From positions 1,054,001 through 1,118,000 of the forward strand of contig NZ_JABBGH010000003.1 of the NCBI RefSeq assembly GCF_012927305.1: a stretch of DNA of 64,000 nucleotides. The letters run 5' to 3'. The stretch comes from Hymenobacter polaris. Its GTDB lineage: Bacteria; Bacteroidota; Bacteroidia; Cytophagales; Hymenobacteraceae. A model generated the notes under the pieces. That model ran no database searches and had not been told where the DNA came from. It saw nothing but the letters and a program-made list of their open reading frames with translations. A program made the translations under genes and the position numbers. Positions 1 through 8,242 of the stretch are shown piece by piece (the first letter of the stretch is position 1; every line of letters begins with the position of its first letter).

Positions 1-2047
1 CCAGGTTGCCACCCACGGCTACCGGTGCTGGGGTAGGCGCCGGGGTGGGTGCCGAGGCGGTAACCGTAACGGTAATGGCACCCGAAGTGGTGCTGGCGCC
101 GGCATCGTCGGTGGCTATGGCCGTGAGCGAGTAGGTGCCCGCCGCGGTGGGCGTCCAGTTCAGGACGTAGGGCGTGGCAGTGTCTTCGCCCAGCTTGGTA
201 GTGCCGTTGAAGAATTCCACCTTGGCTACGCTGCCATCAGCATCAGCGGCGGTGGCAGTGAGGGCGGTGCCTTGGCCCAGCGTCAGGCTGGTGCTGGCTG
301 CCGCCAGTGATACGGTGGGGGCCGTGTTCTGCGTGGCTACCAGCGTTACGTCGTCGAAGTAAATCCACTGGCTGGAAGTGGCTTTCGAGTAGAAGCCAAT
401 CTCGCACTGCCCGTTGCTAATCGCAATGTTGCCGAGGCTCACTTGCACCCAGCTGTTGCCAGGGGTAGCGCCGATGGCAGTGCTTAGCTGCGCGCCGCCG
501 TAGTTTTTAGCTTGCATTTGGGCGATGGCCTGCCCGCCGCCGCTCCGCACCCAGGCCTGCAGGCGGTAGGTACCATTGGCAAGGCCCGTTACTACCTGGT
601 AGGTATATACTTCGTAGGGCAGTACGCTGTAGTGGGTGCCGTGGTAGGTGCCGCTGTGAGTAGTGCCGTAAGTCTCAGTGTAGCTCGGGTTGCCGATACC
701 GGCAATAATCGTTTTCTGCCAGCCCGTGGGTGAGGCAGTTTCCTTGTTATCCGCCTCAAAGCCTGGGTTGGCTATCGTGCCCGCCGTGGGGGTTGGCGTT
801 GGCGTAGGAGCCGGCGTGTTGCCCGCATTCAGCGGCCCTAGGGTTACGTTGTTCTGCTGCACCTTGGCCAGCCAGCTAAGCCACTCCTGGTTTTCCGTGT
901 CCAGGGTAATGGGGTTGGGCAGGTGAATGGTGGTGGCGGCGCAGGGGGCGCAGGCATCGGGAGCTAGGTCCTGGCGGTCGTCATAAGGGTCGTGGCCGCC
1001 CCAGCGCACGTAGCCGATGGTATTGTTCTCCACCCGCTGGTTGAAAAATACGCTTGCCAACTGCTGGTAATAGTTAAATACCCCAATGCCCGTGAAGCCA
1101 GCGTAGAAGCGCTGGCCATTAGGCAGCAAGCCGCTGCTCACGAGTCGGTTGTCGTGGTAGTAGATGTCGTGGCCAGCGGCAATGTTCATGGCCGCGTTGC
1201 CCACGCCCACAAACTGGTTGTGGTCGGCTTCGAGGTAGGCCGAGGCCGTGGCAGCCGTGTTGGCATCGCCGTCGGTAGTCAGGCCCGAGCCGGTGTAGCC
1301 CGCCGCAGTAGCGGGCACGGGGTAGCCACCACGCACGAAGTTGTCGTGCACGTGCAGGGGGCTGCCGGCCGTGCCGCTCGAATTGTAGAAGTTGATATTA
1401 TCCTCAACACGGCTCTTATCCGGGGTGTTGAGCACCTGGTTGAAGGCAATATCCACGTCCGCCAGGCCCAACACTGTATTAAGCTGCAAGAAGCTGGCGC
1501 GCGTAAAGCCCTCGCCGCCGCTGCTAGTGCCATTGCGCCAGCGCCCGTCAATGTTGGTAGCCACGTTGTAGCGCACCGTCAGGGTGCCTCCTGTACCCGT
1601 ATTCTGCCAGCGGTTCACAACAATGCCCGTCGTGCCGGTGAGCGTGTTATGCTCCACTACCAAGTTCCGCGACTGATAGGTATCGAGGAAATGGCCGGGC
1701 GGGGTGTTGTCGGTCGAGGGCGTGAGTGCCACCCCCGTGCAGTTGCGCACCGTAAGGTTGGCCCCCGAGCCCGACTGAATCAGGTGGCCAGCCCCCGAAA
1801 GGTTGCAGCCGTCGAGGATAACCGGCTGGTTGGTATTCACCAGGATGCACGGCACATCAGACGACAAGCTTTGGTAATTACCCGTATAAGTGCCGCCTTT
1901 TGTAATCACAAGCGGAGCCGAGTAAGTTATTGCCTGAGCCTGCGCAAAAGCCGGTACCAAGCAAGCAGCCACGGGCAGCAGCTGTCGAGGTGTAAGCGAG
2001 GTGCGAACCCGTAGCAACCAACCTAAAATAGAAATGTTTCCTATCAT
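1..2047 (-). CDS. Secreted parallel beta-helix protein with CBM-like and Ig-like domains (3' end cut by window)
   Basis: The gene starts at ATG 2047 and runs off the left edge, giving about 682 codons here. A Sec-type signal (LLPVAACLVPAFAQAQA) is followed by about 350 residues of short repeating strands rich in N, G and V (for example GGTYTGNYQS, VILDGCNLSG, YYHDNRLVSSG), typical of a right-handed parallel beta-helix as in polysaccharide lyases and epimerases. After a Thr-Pro linker comes a CenC-like carbohydrate-binding module (about plus positions 800-320, ending YFDDVTL), then an Ig-like domain with the motif AADADGSVAKVEFF. The helix part is nearly identical in DNA to the gene at 6059-7300, which lacks these C-terminal domains. 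It probably acts on, or binds, the polysaccharide made by this locus; no catalytic residue was identified. The missing 3' end may carry a sorting domain. Confidence 0.75.
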   Translation of the reverse strand, partial: MIGNISILGWLLRVRTSLTPRQLLPVAACLVPAFAQAQAITYSAPLVITKGGTYTGNYQSLSSDVPCILVNTNQPVILDGCNLSGAGHLIQSGSGANLTVRNCTGVALTPSTDNTPPGHFLDTYQSRNLVVEHNTLTGTTGIVVNRWQNTGTGGTLTVRYNVATNIDGRWRNGTSSGGEGFTRASFLQLNTVLGLADVDIAFNQVLNTPDKSRVEDNINFYNSSGTAGSPLHVHDNFVRGGYPVPATAAGYTGSGLTTDGDANTAATASAYLEADHNQFVGVGNAAMNIAAGHDIYYHDNRLVSSGLLPNGQRFYAGFTGIGVFNYYQQLASVFFNQRVENNTIGYVRWGGHDPYDDRQDLAPDACAPCAATTIHLPNPITLDTENQEWLSWLAKVQQNNVTLGPLNAGNTPAPTPTPTPTAGTIANPGFEADNKETASPTGWQKTIIAGIGNPSYTETYGTTHSGTYHGTHYSVLPYEVYTYQVVTGLANGTYRLQAWVRSGGGQAIAQMQAKNYGGAQLSTAIGATPGNSWVQVSLGNIAISNGQCEIGFYSKATSSQWIYFDDVTLVATQNTAPTVSLAAASTSLTLGQGTALTATAADADGSVAKVEFFNGTTKLGEDTATPYVLNWTPTAAGTYSLTAIATDDAGASTTSGAITVTVTASAPTPAPTPAPVAVGGNL
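840..1906 (-). repeat. Direct repeat, copy 1 (beta-helix domain)
   Basis: This stretch aligns along its whole length with 6100-7183 in the same orientation. Long runs differ by only a few bases, for example around 1500-1585 against 6770-6855. Boundaries are approximate. The two copies bracket the deacetylase, aldo/keto reductase and GMC oxidoreductase genes. Confidence 0.8.
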
Positions 2048-2421
2048 AAATCGAATGTGAAGCTTTGCGTGTTGATTAAAAATATTACAATCTATAAAGT
2101 ATGCCTTAGCAAATATAAGGACTAGAGTTATTTCATAAGTCGTTGAATCAGTAAGGGGTATGAAAATAAATTGTGAAGTTATTATGTACTATAAAAACCA
2201 GATATACTGATAAAAGCCAAATTGCTCGATTATAATAAGCTGTACTTTAACGCGCCAGGCAACTAACAATCAGTGAGTAGCTGCCTAGGCGGCCTCGCTT
2301 GTTTGAAATGGCAAAACCTAGCCTCACGCCCGACAAATGCCAGAGCTTGCTCAAAACGAGAATTTAACTTATTCAGAAAGGTTTAAACTTAATCTTGGTA
2401 TTATCCTGCTTAAATTACACG
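2048..2421. other. AT-rich divergent intergenic region
   Basis: About 370 bases without a gene separate the divergent beta-helix and deacetylase genes. It is markedly AT-rich against the high-GC surroundings, as expected for a two-way promoter region. It holds a good minus-strand -7 box (2110-2117) and a weaker plus-strand candidate TAATCTTG at 2390-2397. No RNA gene or strong hairpin was seen. Confidence 0.55.
2110..2117 (-). promoter_or_regulatory. Candidate Bacteroidota -7 box for the beta-helix gene
   Basis: The minus strand reads TATATTTG, a perfect match to the Bacteroidota sigma-ABfr -7 consensus TAnnTTTG. It lies 62 bases upstream of the start at 2047. I see no clear TTG -33 element at the usual distance. 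Confidence 0.4.
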
Positions 2422-3405
2422 ATGGGTTTTTCATTAAAGAAGGTATTTAATCACTTCAGCGAGCAGGTATCGCTAGCCAGTTTGGCGGTGATACCAGAGC
2501 GCCCGGCGCTTTTGGTTTTTATGTTTCACGTCCTATTTGAGGATGAGGCCGCCATGCTTCGCCACGAGGTAGACCCTCAGCAACGCATTACCGTCGAGCT
2601 GTTTGCGCAGTTCGTGGCCGATTTTCTGGCCCACGGTTACGTTTTTGTGACGCCCGCCGACGTGCTGCGCGGCCTGGACCCCGCCGGCCGGTACGCGCTC
2701 ATCACCTTCGACGATGGCTACTACAACAACCGCCTGGCGCTGCCTGTGCTGCGGCGCTACGGGGTGCCGGCCACCTTCTTCATCTCGTCCGACCACGTGC
2801 TGAGCGGGCACGCCTTTTGGTGGGATGTGGTGTACCGCGGGCGACGGGCGCAGCCCCTGGCGCCCGCCGCGCAGGCCGCCGAATATGCGCTGCTGCAACG
2901 CTTGCACCACCTCGATATTGCCGAGTACCTGCGGGCGCAGTTCGGGCCGGCCGCCCTGCTGCCGGTGGGCGACTTGGACCGGCCTTTCACGCCTGCCGAG
3001 CTGGCCGCCTTTGCTGCCGAGCCGGAGGTGGTGCTGGGCAACCATACGGCGCATCACGCCGTGCTTACCCACTACGCCTCCGCCGACGCCAACCAAGAGC
3101 TAGCTGCCTGCCAGCACTACCTAGCCCACCTCACCGGTGAAATACCCTGCGCCGTAGCCTACCCCAATGGCAACGTATCGGCGGTGGTGCGGGCGGCCGC
3201 GGCTACGGCTGGGCTAGAGCTAGGCACCACCGTAGCGGCCGGTAAAAACTATCTGCCCTTTGCGCAGCACGGAGTAGATATGCTGCTGCTTAATCGCTTT
3301 CTGCTCTGGGGCAACCGCGACGTAGCGCGCCAATGCGCGCTCTTCCGCACTGATTTTCAGCCCAAGCGCTGGCTGCAGCTCCACCGCCGCCGGTTGGCCG
3401 CCTAG
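2422..3405 (+). CDS. Polysaccharide deacetylase family protein (NodB homology)
   Basis: Predicted 327-residue carbohydrate esterase family 4 enzyme, expected to remove N- or O-acetyl groups from sugars. Motif 1 is TFDDGY at about residues 95-100, with the catalytic base and metal-binding aspartates. GNHTAHH gives the two metal-binding histidines (H-x3-H) about 110 residues later, and VAYPNGN matches the next NodB motif. No obvious signal peptide is present, so it may act on a cytoplasmic lipid-linked precursor. I chose ATG 2422; an in-frame TTG at 2395 would add nine residues without homology. It is the first of three plus-strand genes inside the exopolysaccharide locus, and so is likely to modify that polymer. 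Confidence 0.85.
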   Translation: MGFSLKKVFNHFSEQVSLASLAVIPERPALLVFMFHVLFEDEAAMLRHEVDPQQRITVELFAQFVADFLAHGYVFVTPADVLRGLDPAGRYALITFDDGYYNNRLALPVLRRYGVPATFFISSDHVLSGHAFWWDVVYRGRRAQPLAPAAQAAEYALLQRLHHLDIAEYLRAQFGPAALLPVGDLDRPFTPAELAAFAAEPEVVLGNHTAHHAVLTHYASADANQELAACQHYLAHLTGEIPCAVAYPNGNVSAVVRAAAATAGLELGTTVAAGKNYLPFAQHGVDMLLLNRFLLWGNRDVARQCALFRTDFQPKRWLQLHRRRLAA

Positions 3406-3522
3406 GCCCGCCCGCCACGGCTAGGCCTAACCCCCTACCCAAGCGTTACGTTAGGTTACCTTTAGGGCCGCTTAGCCACGTAAACCCTATGGCACAAGTA
3501 GCGAGCCAGCAGCTAGCAACGT

Positions 3523-4404
3523 ATGCTTTCTTTACAAGATTTGTCACGAGTGGGAATGGGTACAAGCCACTCGGCTTCCTTAGGAAACCGGCTGTCGGCC
3601 ACAGCGTTCACCCAGATGCTGCAAGCGGCCGCCACCCAAGGCGTAAACCTGCTGGATACTTCTGATTTTTACGGCTCGGGCGATGCGGAGCGGCTCATTA
3701 GCAAGTGCTTAAAGGCCACCGGGCTGTCATTTTTTGTGGTTACCAAAGCGGGTCTGCCTAGGGTGCACGCGCCTGGCTGGCTCTCGCCCCTCAACCAGCT
3801 AGCCAAAAAGGTGAAGCAGCGCGCTGGCGCCCGGCCCAACTATTCGGCGGCTTACCTCGTGGATAGCGTACAGAAAAGCAACCGGCGCCTGGGGGTGGAA
3901 GCCGCCGATGCGCTGCTGCTGCACGAGCCCACCTGGGACGATGTAGCCAACTCTGACTGCTGGGAAGGGCTAGCGCAAATTAAGCAGCGCGGCTTGGCTC
4001 GCTACACCGGTGTGTCAGCCAATGACTACCGGGTGGTAGAAGCCGGTTTGGCCAGCGGCCAGGTACAGTTGGTGCAGTCGCAAGCTGCCTGGGGCGCTAC
4101 TAGTCCTGCTGCCGCCCTCTGCCGTAGCCACGGCATTCCGTTCATTGGCAACCAGGTGTTGCGCGATTATCGCGCTCTTACCCCCAAATTTGCGCAGCAG
4201 GCCGCTGCTATTCATCAGCTGCCGGGGCTGGCGGGGCTCTCGCTGGCGCAACTGCTGATTGGAGGCGTGCTGGCCCAACACCAAGCCGACATAGTACTAT
4301 TTGGCACTGGTAGCTCTAGCCACCTTACCCATAATATCGACGCGCTACGCTACGTGCCCAGCTTGTCCGCGGCTCAGCCGATGCTCACCCAACTGCTTGC
4401 ATGA
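3523..4404 (+). CDS. Aldo/keto reductase family protein
   Basis: A 293-residue NAD(P)H-dependent oxidoreductase of the AKR superfamily with a TIM-barrel fold. The catalytic tetrad is visible: Asp45 and Tyr50 in LLDTSDFYGSG, Lys75 in VVTKAG and His134 in LLLHEPTWDD. The C-terminal FGTGSSSHLTHNI fits the cofactor phosphate-binding region. The substrate cannot be read from sequence. The gene overlaps the next start by 4 bases (ATGA at 4401), indicating translational coupling to the GMC oxidoreductase. The two probably carry out linked redox steps on a sugar or sugar nucleotide for the exopolysaccharide, which is inference from context. Confidence 0.85.
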   Translation: MLSLQDLSRVGMGTSHSASLGNRLSATAFTQMLQAAATQGVNLLDTSDFYGSGDAERLISKCLKATGLSFFVVTKAGLPRVHAPGWLSPLNQLAKKVKQRAGARPNYSAAYLVDSVQKSNRRLGVEAADALLLHEPTWDDVANSDCWEGLAQIKQRGLARYTGVSANDYRVVEAGLASGQVQLVQSQAAWGATSPAAALCRSHGIPFIGNQVLRDYRALTPKFAQQAAAIHQLPGLAGLSLAQLLIGGVLAQHQADIVLFGTGSSSHLTHNIDALRYVPSLSAAQPMLTQLLA

Positions 4405-6062
4405 TTATTACCGATAATTTCGCTCAGCTCGACAAAGTCTTGACGGCCGATATCTGCCTCATTGGCAGCGGACCGGCCGCCATCTCTTTGGCGCTGAGCC
4501 TGAATAATACGGGCTTGCGCGTGCTGATGCTAACCGGCGGCGGCTGGACGGAAAGCGTGGCCAGCCAAGACCTTTACCGTGGCAGCGCGTGGCCGGCTGG
4601 CTCGCACGAGCCGCTAGAGGAAAACCGCCGCCGCCAGTTTGGGGGCACCTCGGCGGCCTGGGGCGGGCGTTGCATTCCGTTCGAGCCACTCGATTTTAAG
4701 CGCCGCGACTGGGTGCCCAACAGTGGCTGGCCCTTCACCTACGATGAGTTGCTGCCGTATTATCAGCACGCTGCCGAGCTGTGCCAGATTGGTGATTTTG
4801 AGTTTGATGCCCGTCGAGCTTTCGCGGGCAACCCAACCGAGATTGTGGCCGGACTCGACTCGGCCGAGCTAGTGTCGTACCCGCTCGAGCGCTGGAGCCC
4901 ACCTGTGCACTTTGGCAAGGAATACCGCGCCACTCTCGAGGCCAGCCCCAACATTCAGGTGCTATTCGATGCCCACGCTATTGCCCTGCATACAACTCCC
5001 GGAGCCGACGAGGTTAGCCAAGTGGACGTGGACGTGCGGGGCTTTCGGCTGCAGGTGCGGGCCGGCCGGTTTGTGCTGGCCACGGGCGGCATCGAAAATG
5101 CCCGACTGCTGCTGGCTTCAACCAGCGAGCGCTTCCCAACGGGCCTAGGCAACCAGCACGACAACGTAGGGCGCTACTACATGGTACACCTCAGCGGCAC
5201 CTACACCGATGTGAAACTGCACGATAAAAGTCAGCTCTGGGGCGGCTTCGAGCGCGATGCCAATGGCGTGTACTGCCGCCGGCGCTGGTGGTTTTCCGAG
5301 CCGGCACAAGCCGCGCATAAGCTGTTCAATACCATCTTTTTTCTTTACCACGCCAACACTGATAACGGCCACCGCGATGTGCTATTTTCGACGCGCTTCG
5401 TGGCCAAGGCAGTGCTGTCCATTGTGGGCCAGCGGTCGATAAGCCAGATGATTCGGCAGGCTAAGCAGGTGCTGCCCGACGCCCGCGAGCACTTCCTAAA
5501 CATTCTGAAAAATGGCCTGCTGGAAATTCCCGACTTGGTACGCCTAGGCTTCCAGCGCGCCGCCAAGCGCCGTCTGCCGTTCCTGCTGCCCTCGCGGCGC
5601 AATGCCTACTGGGGCTTGTATTTCCAGGCCGAGCAAGCGCCCAACCGTGAAAGCCGCGTTGGCCTGTCGCCTACCGAGAAAGACGCTTTTGGTATGCCTC
5701 GCGCCGAAGTGCGTCTCGCTTTCATCGAGGCCGACGTCGATTCAGTAGTCGAAGCCCACCGCTTGTTCGTAGCGCAGTTCCGGGCCAATAATCTGGGCGA
5801 AATCACCTACGACGAGGCCGAACTACGCCGGTACCTGGGTCGGCGGGTAGCCGCCTACAACTCGACGGCGCATCACATTGGCACCACCCGCATGGCCACC
5901 GACCCTAGGGTGGGCGTAGTAGATGCCGATGCTAAAGTGCACGGCGTAAGTAATTTATACGTGGCAGGTTCGTCTATCTTCCCCACCGGGGGCCACGCCA
6001 ACCCTACGCTCACCATTGTGGCCCACGCCCTGCGCTTGGCCGAGCACCTCAAGCAGGCCTAG
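4401..6062 (+). CDS. GMC family FAD-dependent oxidoreductase
   Basis: A 553-residue flavoprotein of the glucose-methanol-choline family. The N-terminal dinucleotide-binding loop is IGSGPAAIS. GGTSAAWGGRC is the FAD-contact segment. The C-terminal domain holds AHHIGTTRM, with the conserved active-site His, and the final FAD motif AGSSIFPTGGHANPTLT. There is no signal peptide. It is coupled to the upstream aldo/keto reductase by a 4-base overlap. Its 3' end overlaps by 4 bases the end of the convergent beta-helix gene, which is unusually tight. It likely oxidises a sugar alcohol or hydroxyl of a polymer precursor; the substrate is unknown. Confidence 0.85.
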   Translation: MIITDNFAQLDKVLTADICLIGSGPAAISLALSLNNTGLRVLMLTGGGWTESVASQDLYRGSAWPAGSHEPLEENRRRQFGGTSAAWGGRCIPFEPLDFKRRDWVPNSGWPFTYDELLPYYQHAAELCQIGDFEFDARRAFAGNPTEIVAGLDSAELVSYPLERWSPPVHFGKEYRATLEASPNIQVLFDAHAIALHTTPGADEVSQVDVDVRGFRLQVRAGRFVLATGGIENARLLLASTSERFPTGLGNQHDNVGRYYMVHLSGTYTDVKLHDKSQLWGGFERDANGVYCRRRWWFSEPAQAAHKLFNTIFFLYHANTDNGHRDVLFSTRFVAKAVLSIVGQRSISQMIRQAKQVLPDAREHFLNILKNGLLEIPDLVRLGFQRAAKRRLPFLLPSRRNAYWGLYFQAEQAPNRESRVGLSPTEKDAFGMPRAEVRLAFIEADVDSVVEAHRLFVAQFRANNLGEITYDEAELRRYLGRRVAAYNSTAHHIGTTRMATDPRVGVVDADAKVHGVSNLYVAGSSIFPTGGHANPTLTIVAHALRLAEHLKQA

Positions 6063-7300
6063 GGCCGGGCTGGGTGGCCAGGCCGGGCTACGGGCCCCAG
6101 CACCACCCGGTGCTGGCGCACTTTGGCCAGCCAACCGAGCCACTCCTGATTTTCGGTGGCTAGGGTAATGGGGCTGGGCAGGTGGATGGTGGCAGCGCAG
6201 GGGGCGCAGGCGTCGGGAGCCAGGTCCTGGCGGTTGTCGTAGGGCTCGTGGCCGCCCCAGCGCACGTAGCCGATGATGTTGTTTGCTACCCGGTGGTTGA
6301 AAAATAAAGCAGGCTTTTGCTTGTAGTAGTTGGCGACCCCTAGGCCCGCGAAGCCGGCGAAAAACGGCTGACCATTGGGCAGCAAGCCGCTGCTCACGAG
6401 GCGGTTGTCGTGGTAGTAGATGTCATGGCCGGCGGCGATGTTCATAGCCGCGTTGCCGATGCCCACAAACTGGTTGTGGTCGGCTTCGAGGTAGGCCGTA
6501 GTGGTTTCGGACGTAGTGGCGTCACCATCGGTCGTCAGGCCCGAGCCGGTGAAGCTGTCTTTGGCGGTGGCCGGAATGGGGTAGCCGCCGCGCACAAAAT
6601 TGTCGTGTACGTGCAAGGGGCTGGCGGCCGTGCCGCTCGAATTGTAGAAGTTGATATTGTCCTCGACGCGGCTTTCACCGGGTAGGTTAAGCACCTGGTT
6701 GAAAGCGATATCTACGCCTGCCAGGTGCTGCACCGTGTTGAGCTGCAAGAAGCTGGCGCGCGTAAAGCCCTCGCCGCCGCTGCTAGTGCCGTTGCGCCAG
6801 CGCCCGTCAATGTTGGTGGCCACGTTGTAGCGCACCGTCAGGGTGGGGCCTGGGGCGCCGGGCGTGGCTGGGCTTTCAGCGGGCGTCCAGCGGTTGACTA
6901 CAATGCCGCTGGTTTGGGCAAACTGGTTGTGCTCGATGGTGAGGCGCTGGGCCTTGTAGGCATCCAGGAAGCGGCCGGGCGCCTGCTTGTCGCGGGTGGG
7001 CGGCAGGCCCTGGCCGCGGCAGTTGCGCACGGTCAGGTCGGCGCCTTCGCCAGCCTCAATCAGGTTGCCGGGGCCGCGCAGCTGGCAGCCGTCCAGCACT
7101 ACCGGCTCGCGCGTGGCCACCCGAATGCAAGCCACCCCCGATTCGGTGCTGGCGTAGGTGCCCGAGTAGGTGCCGCCGTGGGTGATAACTAGCTTGGCCT
7201 CGCCGGTGGCGTGGTGGCTGGCGCAGGCCAGCAGCCCAGGGCTGCTGCCCAGGCTCAGTAGCCAGCAGCTGCCGGCCAGGAAGCGGAAAAAGGCCGGCAT
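6059..7300 (-). CDS. Parallel beta-helix lipoprotein, short paralogue of the 1-2047 gene
   Basis: A 413-residue protein. The N-terminus has a lipoprotein signal with lipobox LLAC near residues 23-26, so it is probably anchored to a membrane, whereas its paralogue has an ordinary signal peptide. The rest is one beta-helix domain with repeated N/G turns (YYHDNRLVSSG, LHVHDNFVRGGY, NNIIGYVRWGG) and clustered cysteines near the end (DACAPCAA). It ends soon after GWLAKVRQ, where the paralogue continues into CBM and Ig domains. Its start abuts the stop of the upstream glycosyltransferase gene (7301) with no gap, suggesting one transcript with the glycosyltransferase operon. A polysaccharide lyase, epimerase or binding role is likely but unproven. 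Confidence 0.75.
   Translation of the reverse strand: MPAFFRFLAGSCWLLSLGSSPGLLACASHHATGEAKLVITHGGTYSGTYASTESGVACIRVATREPVVLDGCQLRGPGNLIEAGEGADLTVRNCRGQGLPPTRDKQAPGRFLDAYKAQRLTIEHNQFAQTSGIVVNRWTPAESPATPGAPGPTLTVRYNVATNIDGRWRNGTSSGGEGFTRASFLQLNTVQHLAGVDIAFNQVLNLPGESRVEDNINFYNSSGTAASPLHVHDNFVRGGYPIPATAKDSFTGSGLTTDGDATTSETTTAYLEADHNQFVGIGNAAMNIAAGHDIYYHDNRLVSSGLLPNGQPFFAGFAGLGVANYYKQKPALFFNHRVANNIIGYVRWGGHEPYDNRQDLAPDACAPCAATIHLPSPITLATENQEWLGWLAKVRQHRVVLGPVARPGHPARP
6100..7183 (-). repeat. Direct repeat, copy 2 (beta-helix domain)
   Basis: Second copy of the roughly 1.07-kb repeat described at 840-1906, in the same orientation. Divergence is low in the middle and higher at both ends, consistent with recent duplication or gene conversion limited to the helix core. 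Confidence 0.8.
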
Positions 7301-8143
7301 CTAGTGCAGAAAATACCCCACCAGGCGGCGCGCGTAGCCGTTGAGCAGGAAGTAGGGCAGGTAGGGTCTAGGGCAGTTTTTGAGCGCAAAGTGCGTGAAA
7401 TTGACCATGTTGCCGCCTCCCCGAATGCCAAACAGGTGTTGGAAGTAGCCCTTCAGGCTGCGCTTTTTGCGCGTCAGGGTCTGGCCGCTTTCCTCAGGGT
7501 AGGTGCTCAGGTGCGCGGCGTAGTTGCAATACACCGGGAAGCCGGCTCGGCGGGCCACGCTGGTATAATCGAAGTCGGCCAGGTAGTGGGGCAAGCGCTT
7601 CTCATCAAATAGCCCAATCTTATCGATGACGGCCTTGGGAATGAGCAGCCCGCGCCCCGGCAGGTACGTGACCGGGTGCAGCCCCGCACGGCGCTGGTCA
7701 GCCGGCACTTCGTGCAGCAAGTCGTAGCGGGTATTGGTGCGGAAATCGAGGCGCTCACCCCCGTAAATAGCCTCGCCGGTGTTGGCGTCAAACTCCAGCG
7801 CGCCCAGCACGGCGGTGGGGTGCTCGGCGGCGGCAGCCAGCATTTGGGCCACAAAGTCGGGCGCCGTCACCACATCGTTGTTAAGCGTCATGATTTGCGT
7901 GGCCCCTAGGGCCAGCGCCCGCTCGATGCCCCGGTTCACGCCGGCCGTCCAAAACAGGTTGCCGCTGCCGGTTACCACCTCTACCTCGGGGTAGTCGCGG
8001 GCCAGGGCAGCGGCCGTTTCATCGGTCGAGCCATCGTCTACGACTACCGTGCGAAACGCCTGGGTAGTTTGCGCCCGCAGCGACTCGAGGCAGGCGCGGG
8101 TGTACTGCCAGCGGTTGAAGACGGGGATAATAATGTATAACAT
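7301..8143 (-). CDS. Glycosyltransferase family 2 protein
   Basis: A 280-residue GT-A fold glycosyltransferase. The N-terminus IIIPVFNRW and VVVDDGSTDET form the nucleotide-sugar binding region, and LNNDV is the DxD-like metal site. The segment GNLFWTAGVNRGI is common in rhamnosyl- and galactofuranosyl-type GT2 enzymes. No transmembrane segment is evident, so it should act on the cytoplasmic face on a lipid-linked acceptor. It lies in the exopolysaccharide operon, directly upstream of the beta-helix lipoprotein. Donor and acceptor sugars cannot be assigned. Confidence 0.88.
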   Translation of the reverse strand: MLYIIIPVFNRWQYTRACLESLRAQTTQAFRTVVVDDGSTDETAAALARDYPEVEVVTGSGNLFWTAGVNRGIERALALGATQIMTLNNDVVTAPDFVAQMLAAAAEHPTAVLGALEFDANTGEAIYGGERLDFRTNTRYDLLHEVPADQRRAGLHPVTYLPGRGLLIPKAVIDKIGLFDEKRLPHYLADFDYTSVARRAGFPVYCNYAAHLSTYPEESGQTLTRKKRSLKGYFQHLFGIRGGGNMVNFTHFALKNCPRPYLPYFLLNGYARRLVGYFLH

Positions 8144-8242
8144 AAGGGGTTATAAGATGTAAAGCAACAGTTGCGAGTTAAGAAATGAACGGTAGCAATT
8201 GGAAGAAGACTCCCACGTCTGCCGTTCTTTGCTTGCGCACTG

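Noticed and set aside
992..2014. 340-codon open frame on the plus strand
   Set aside because: It is antisense to the beta-helix gene, lacks a signal or domain, and is explained by high-GC codon bias. The minus frame matches the 6059-7300 protein.
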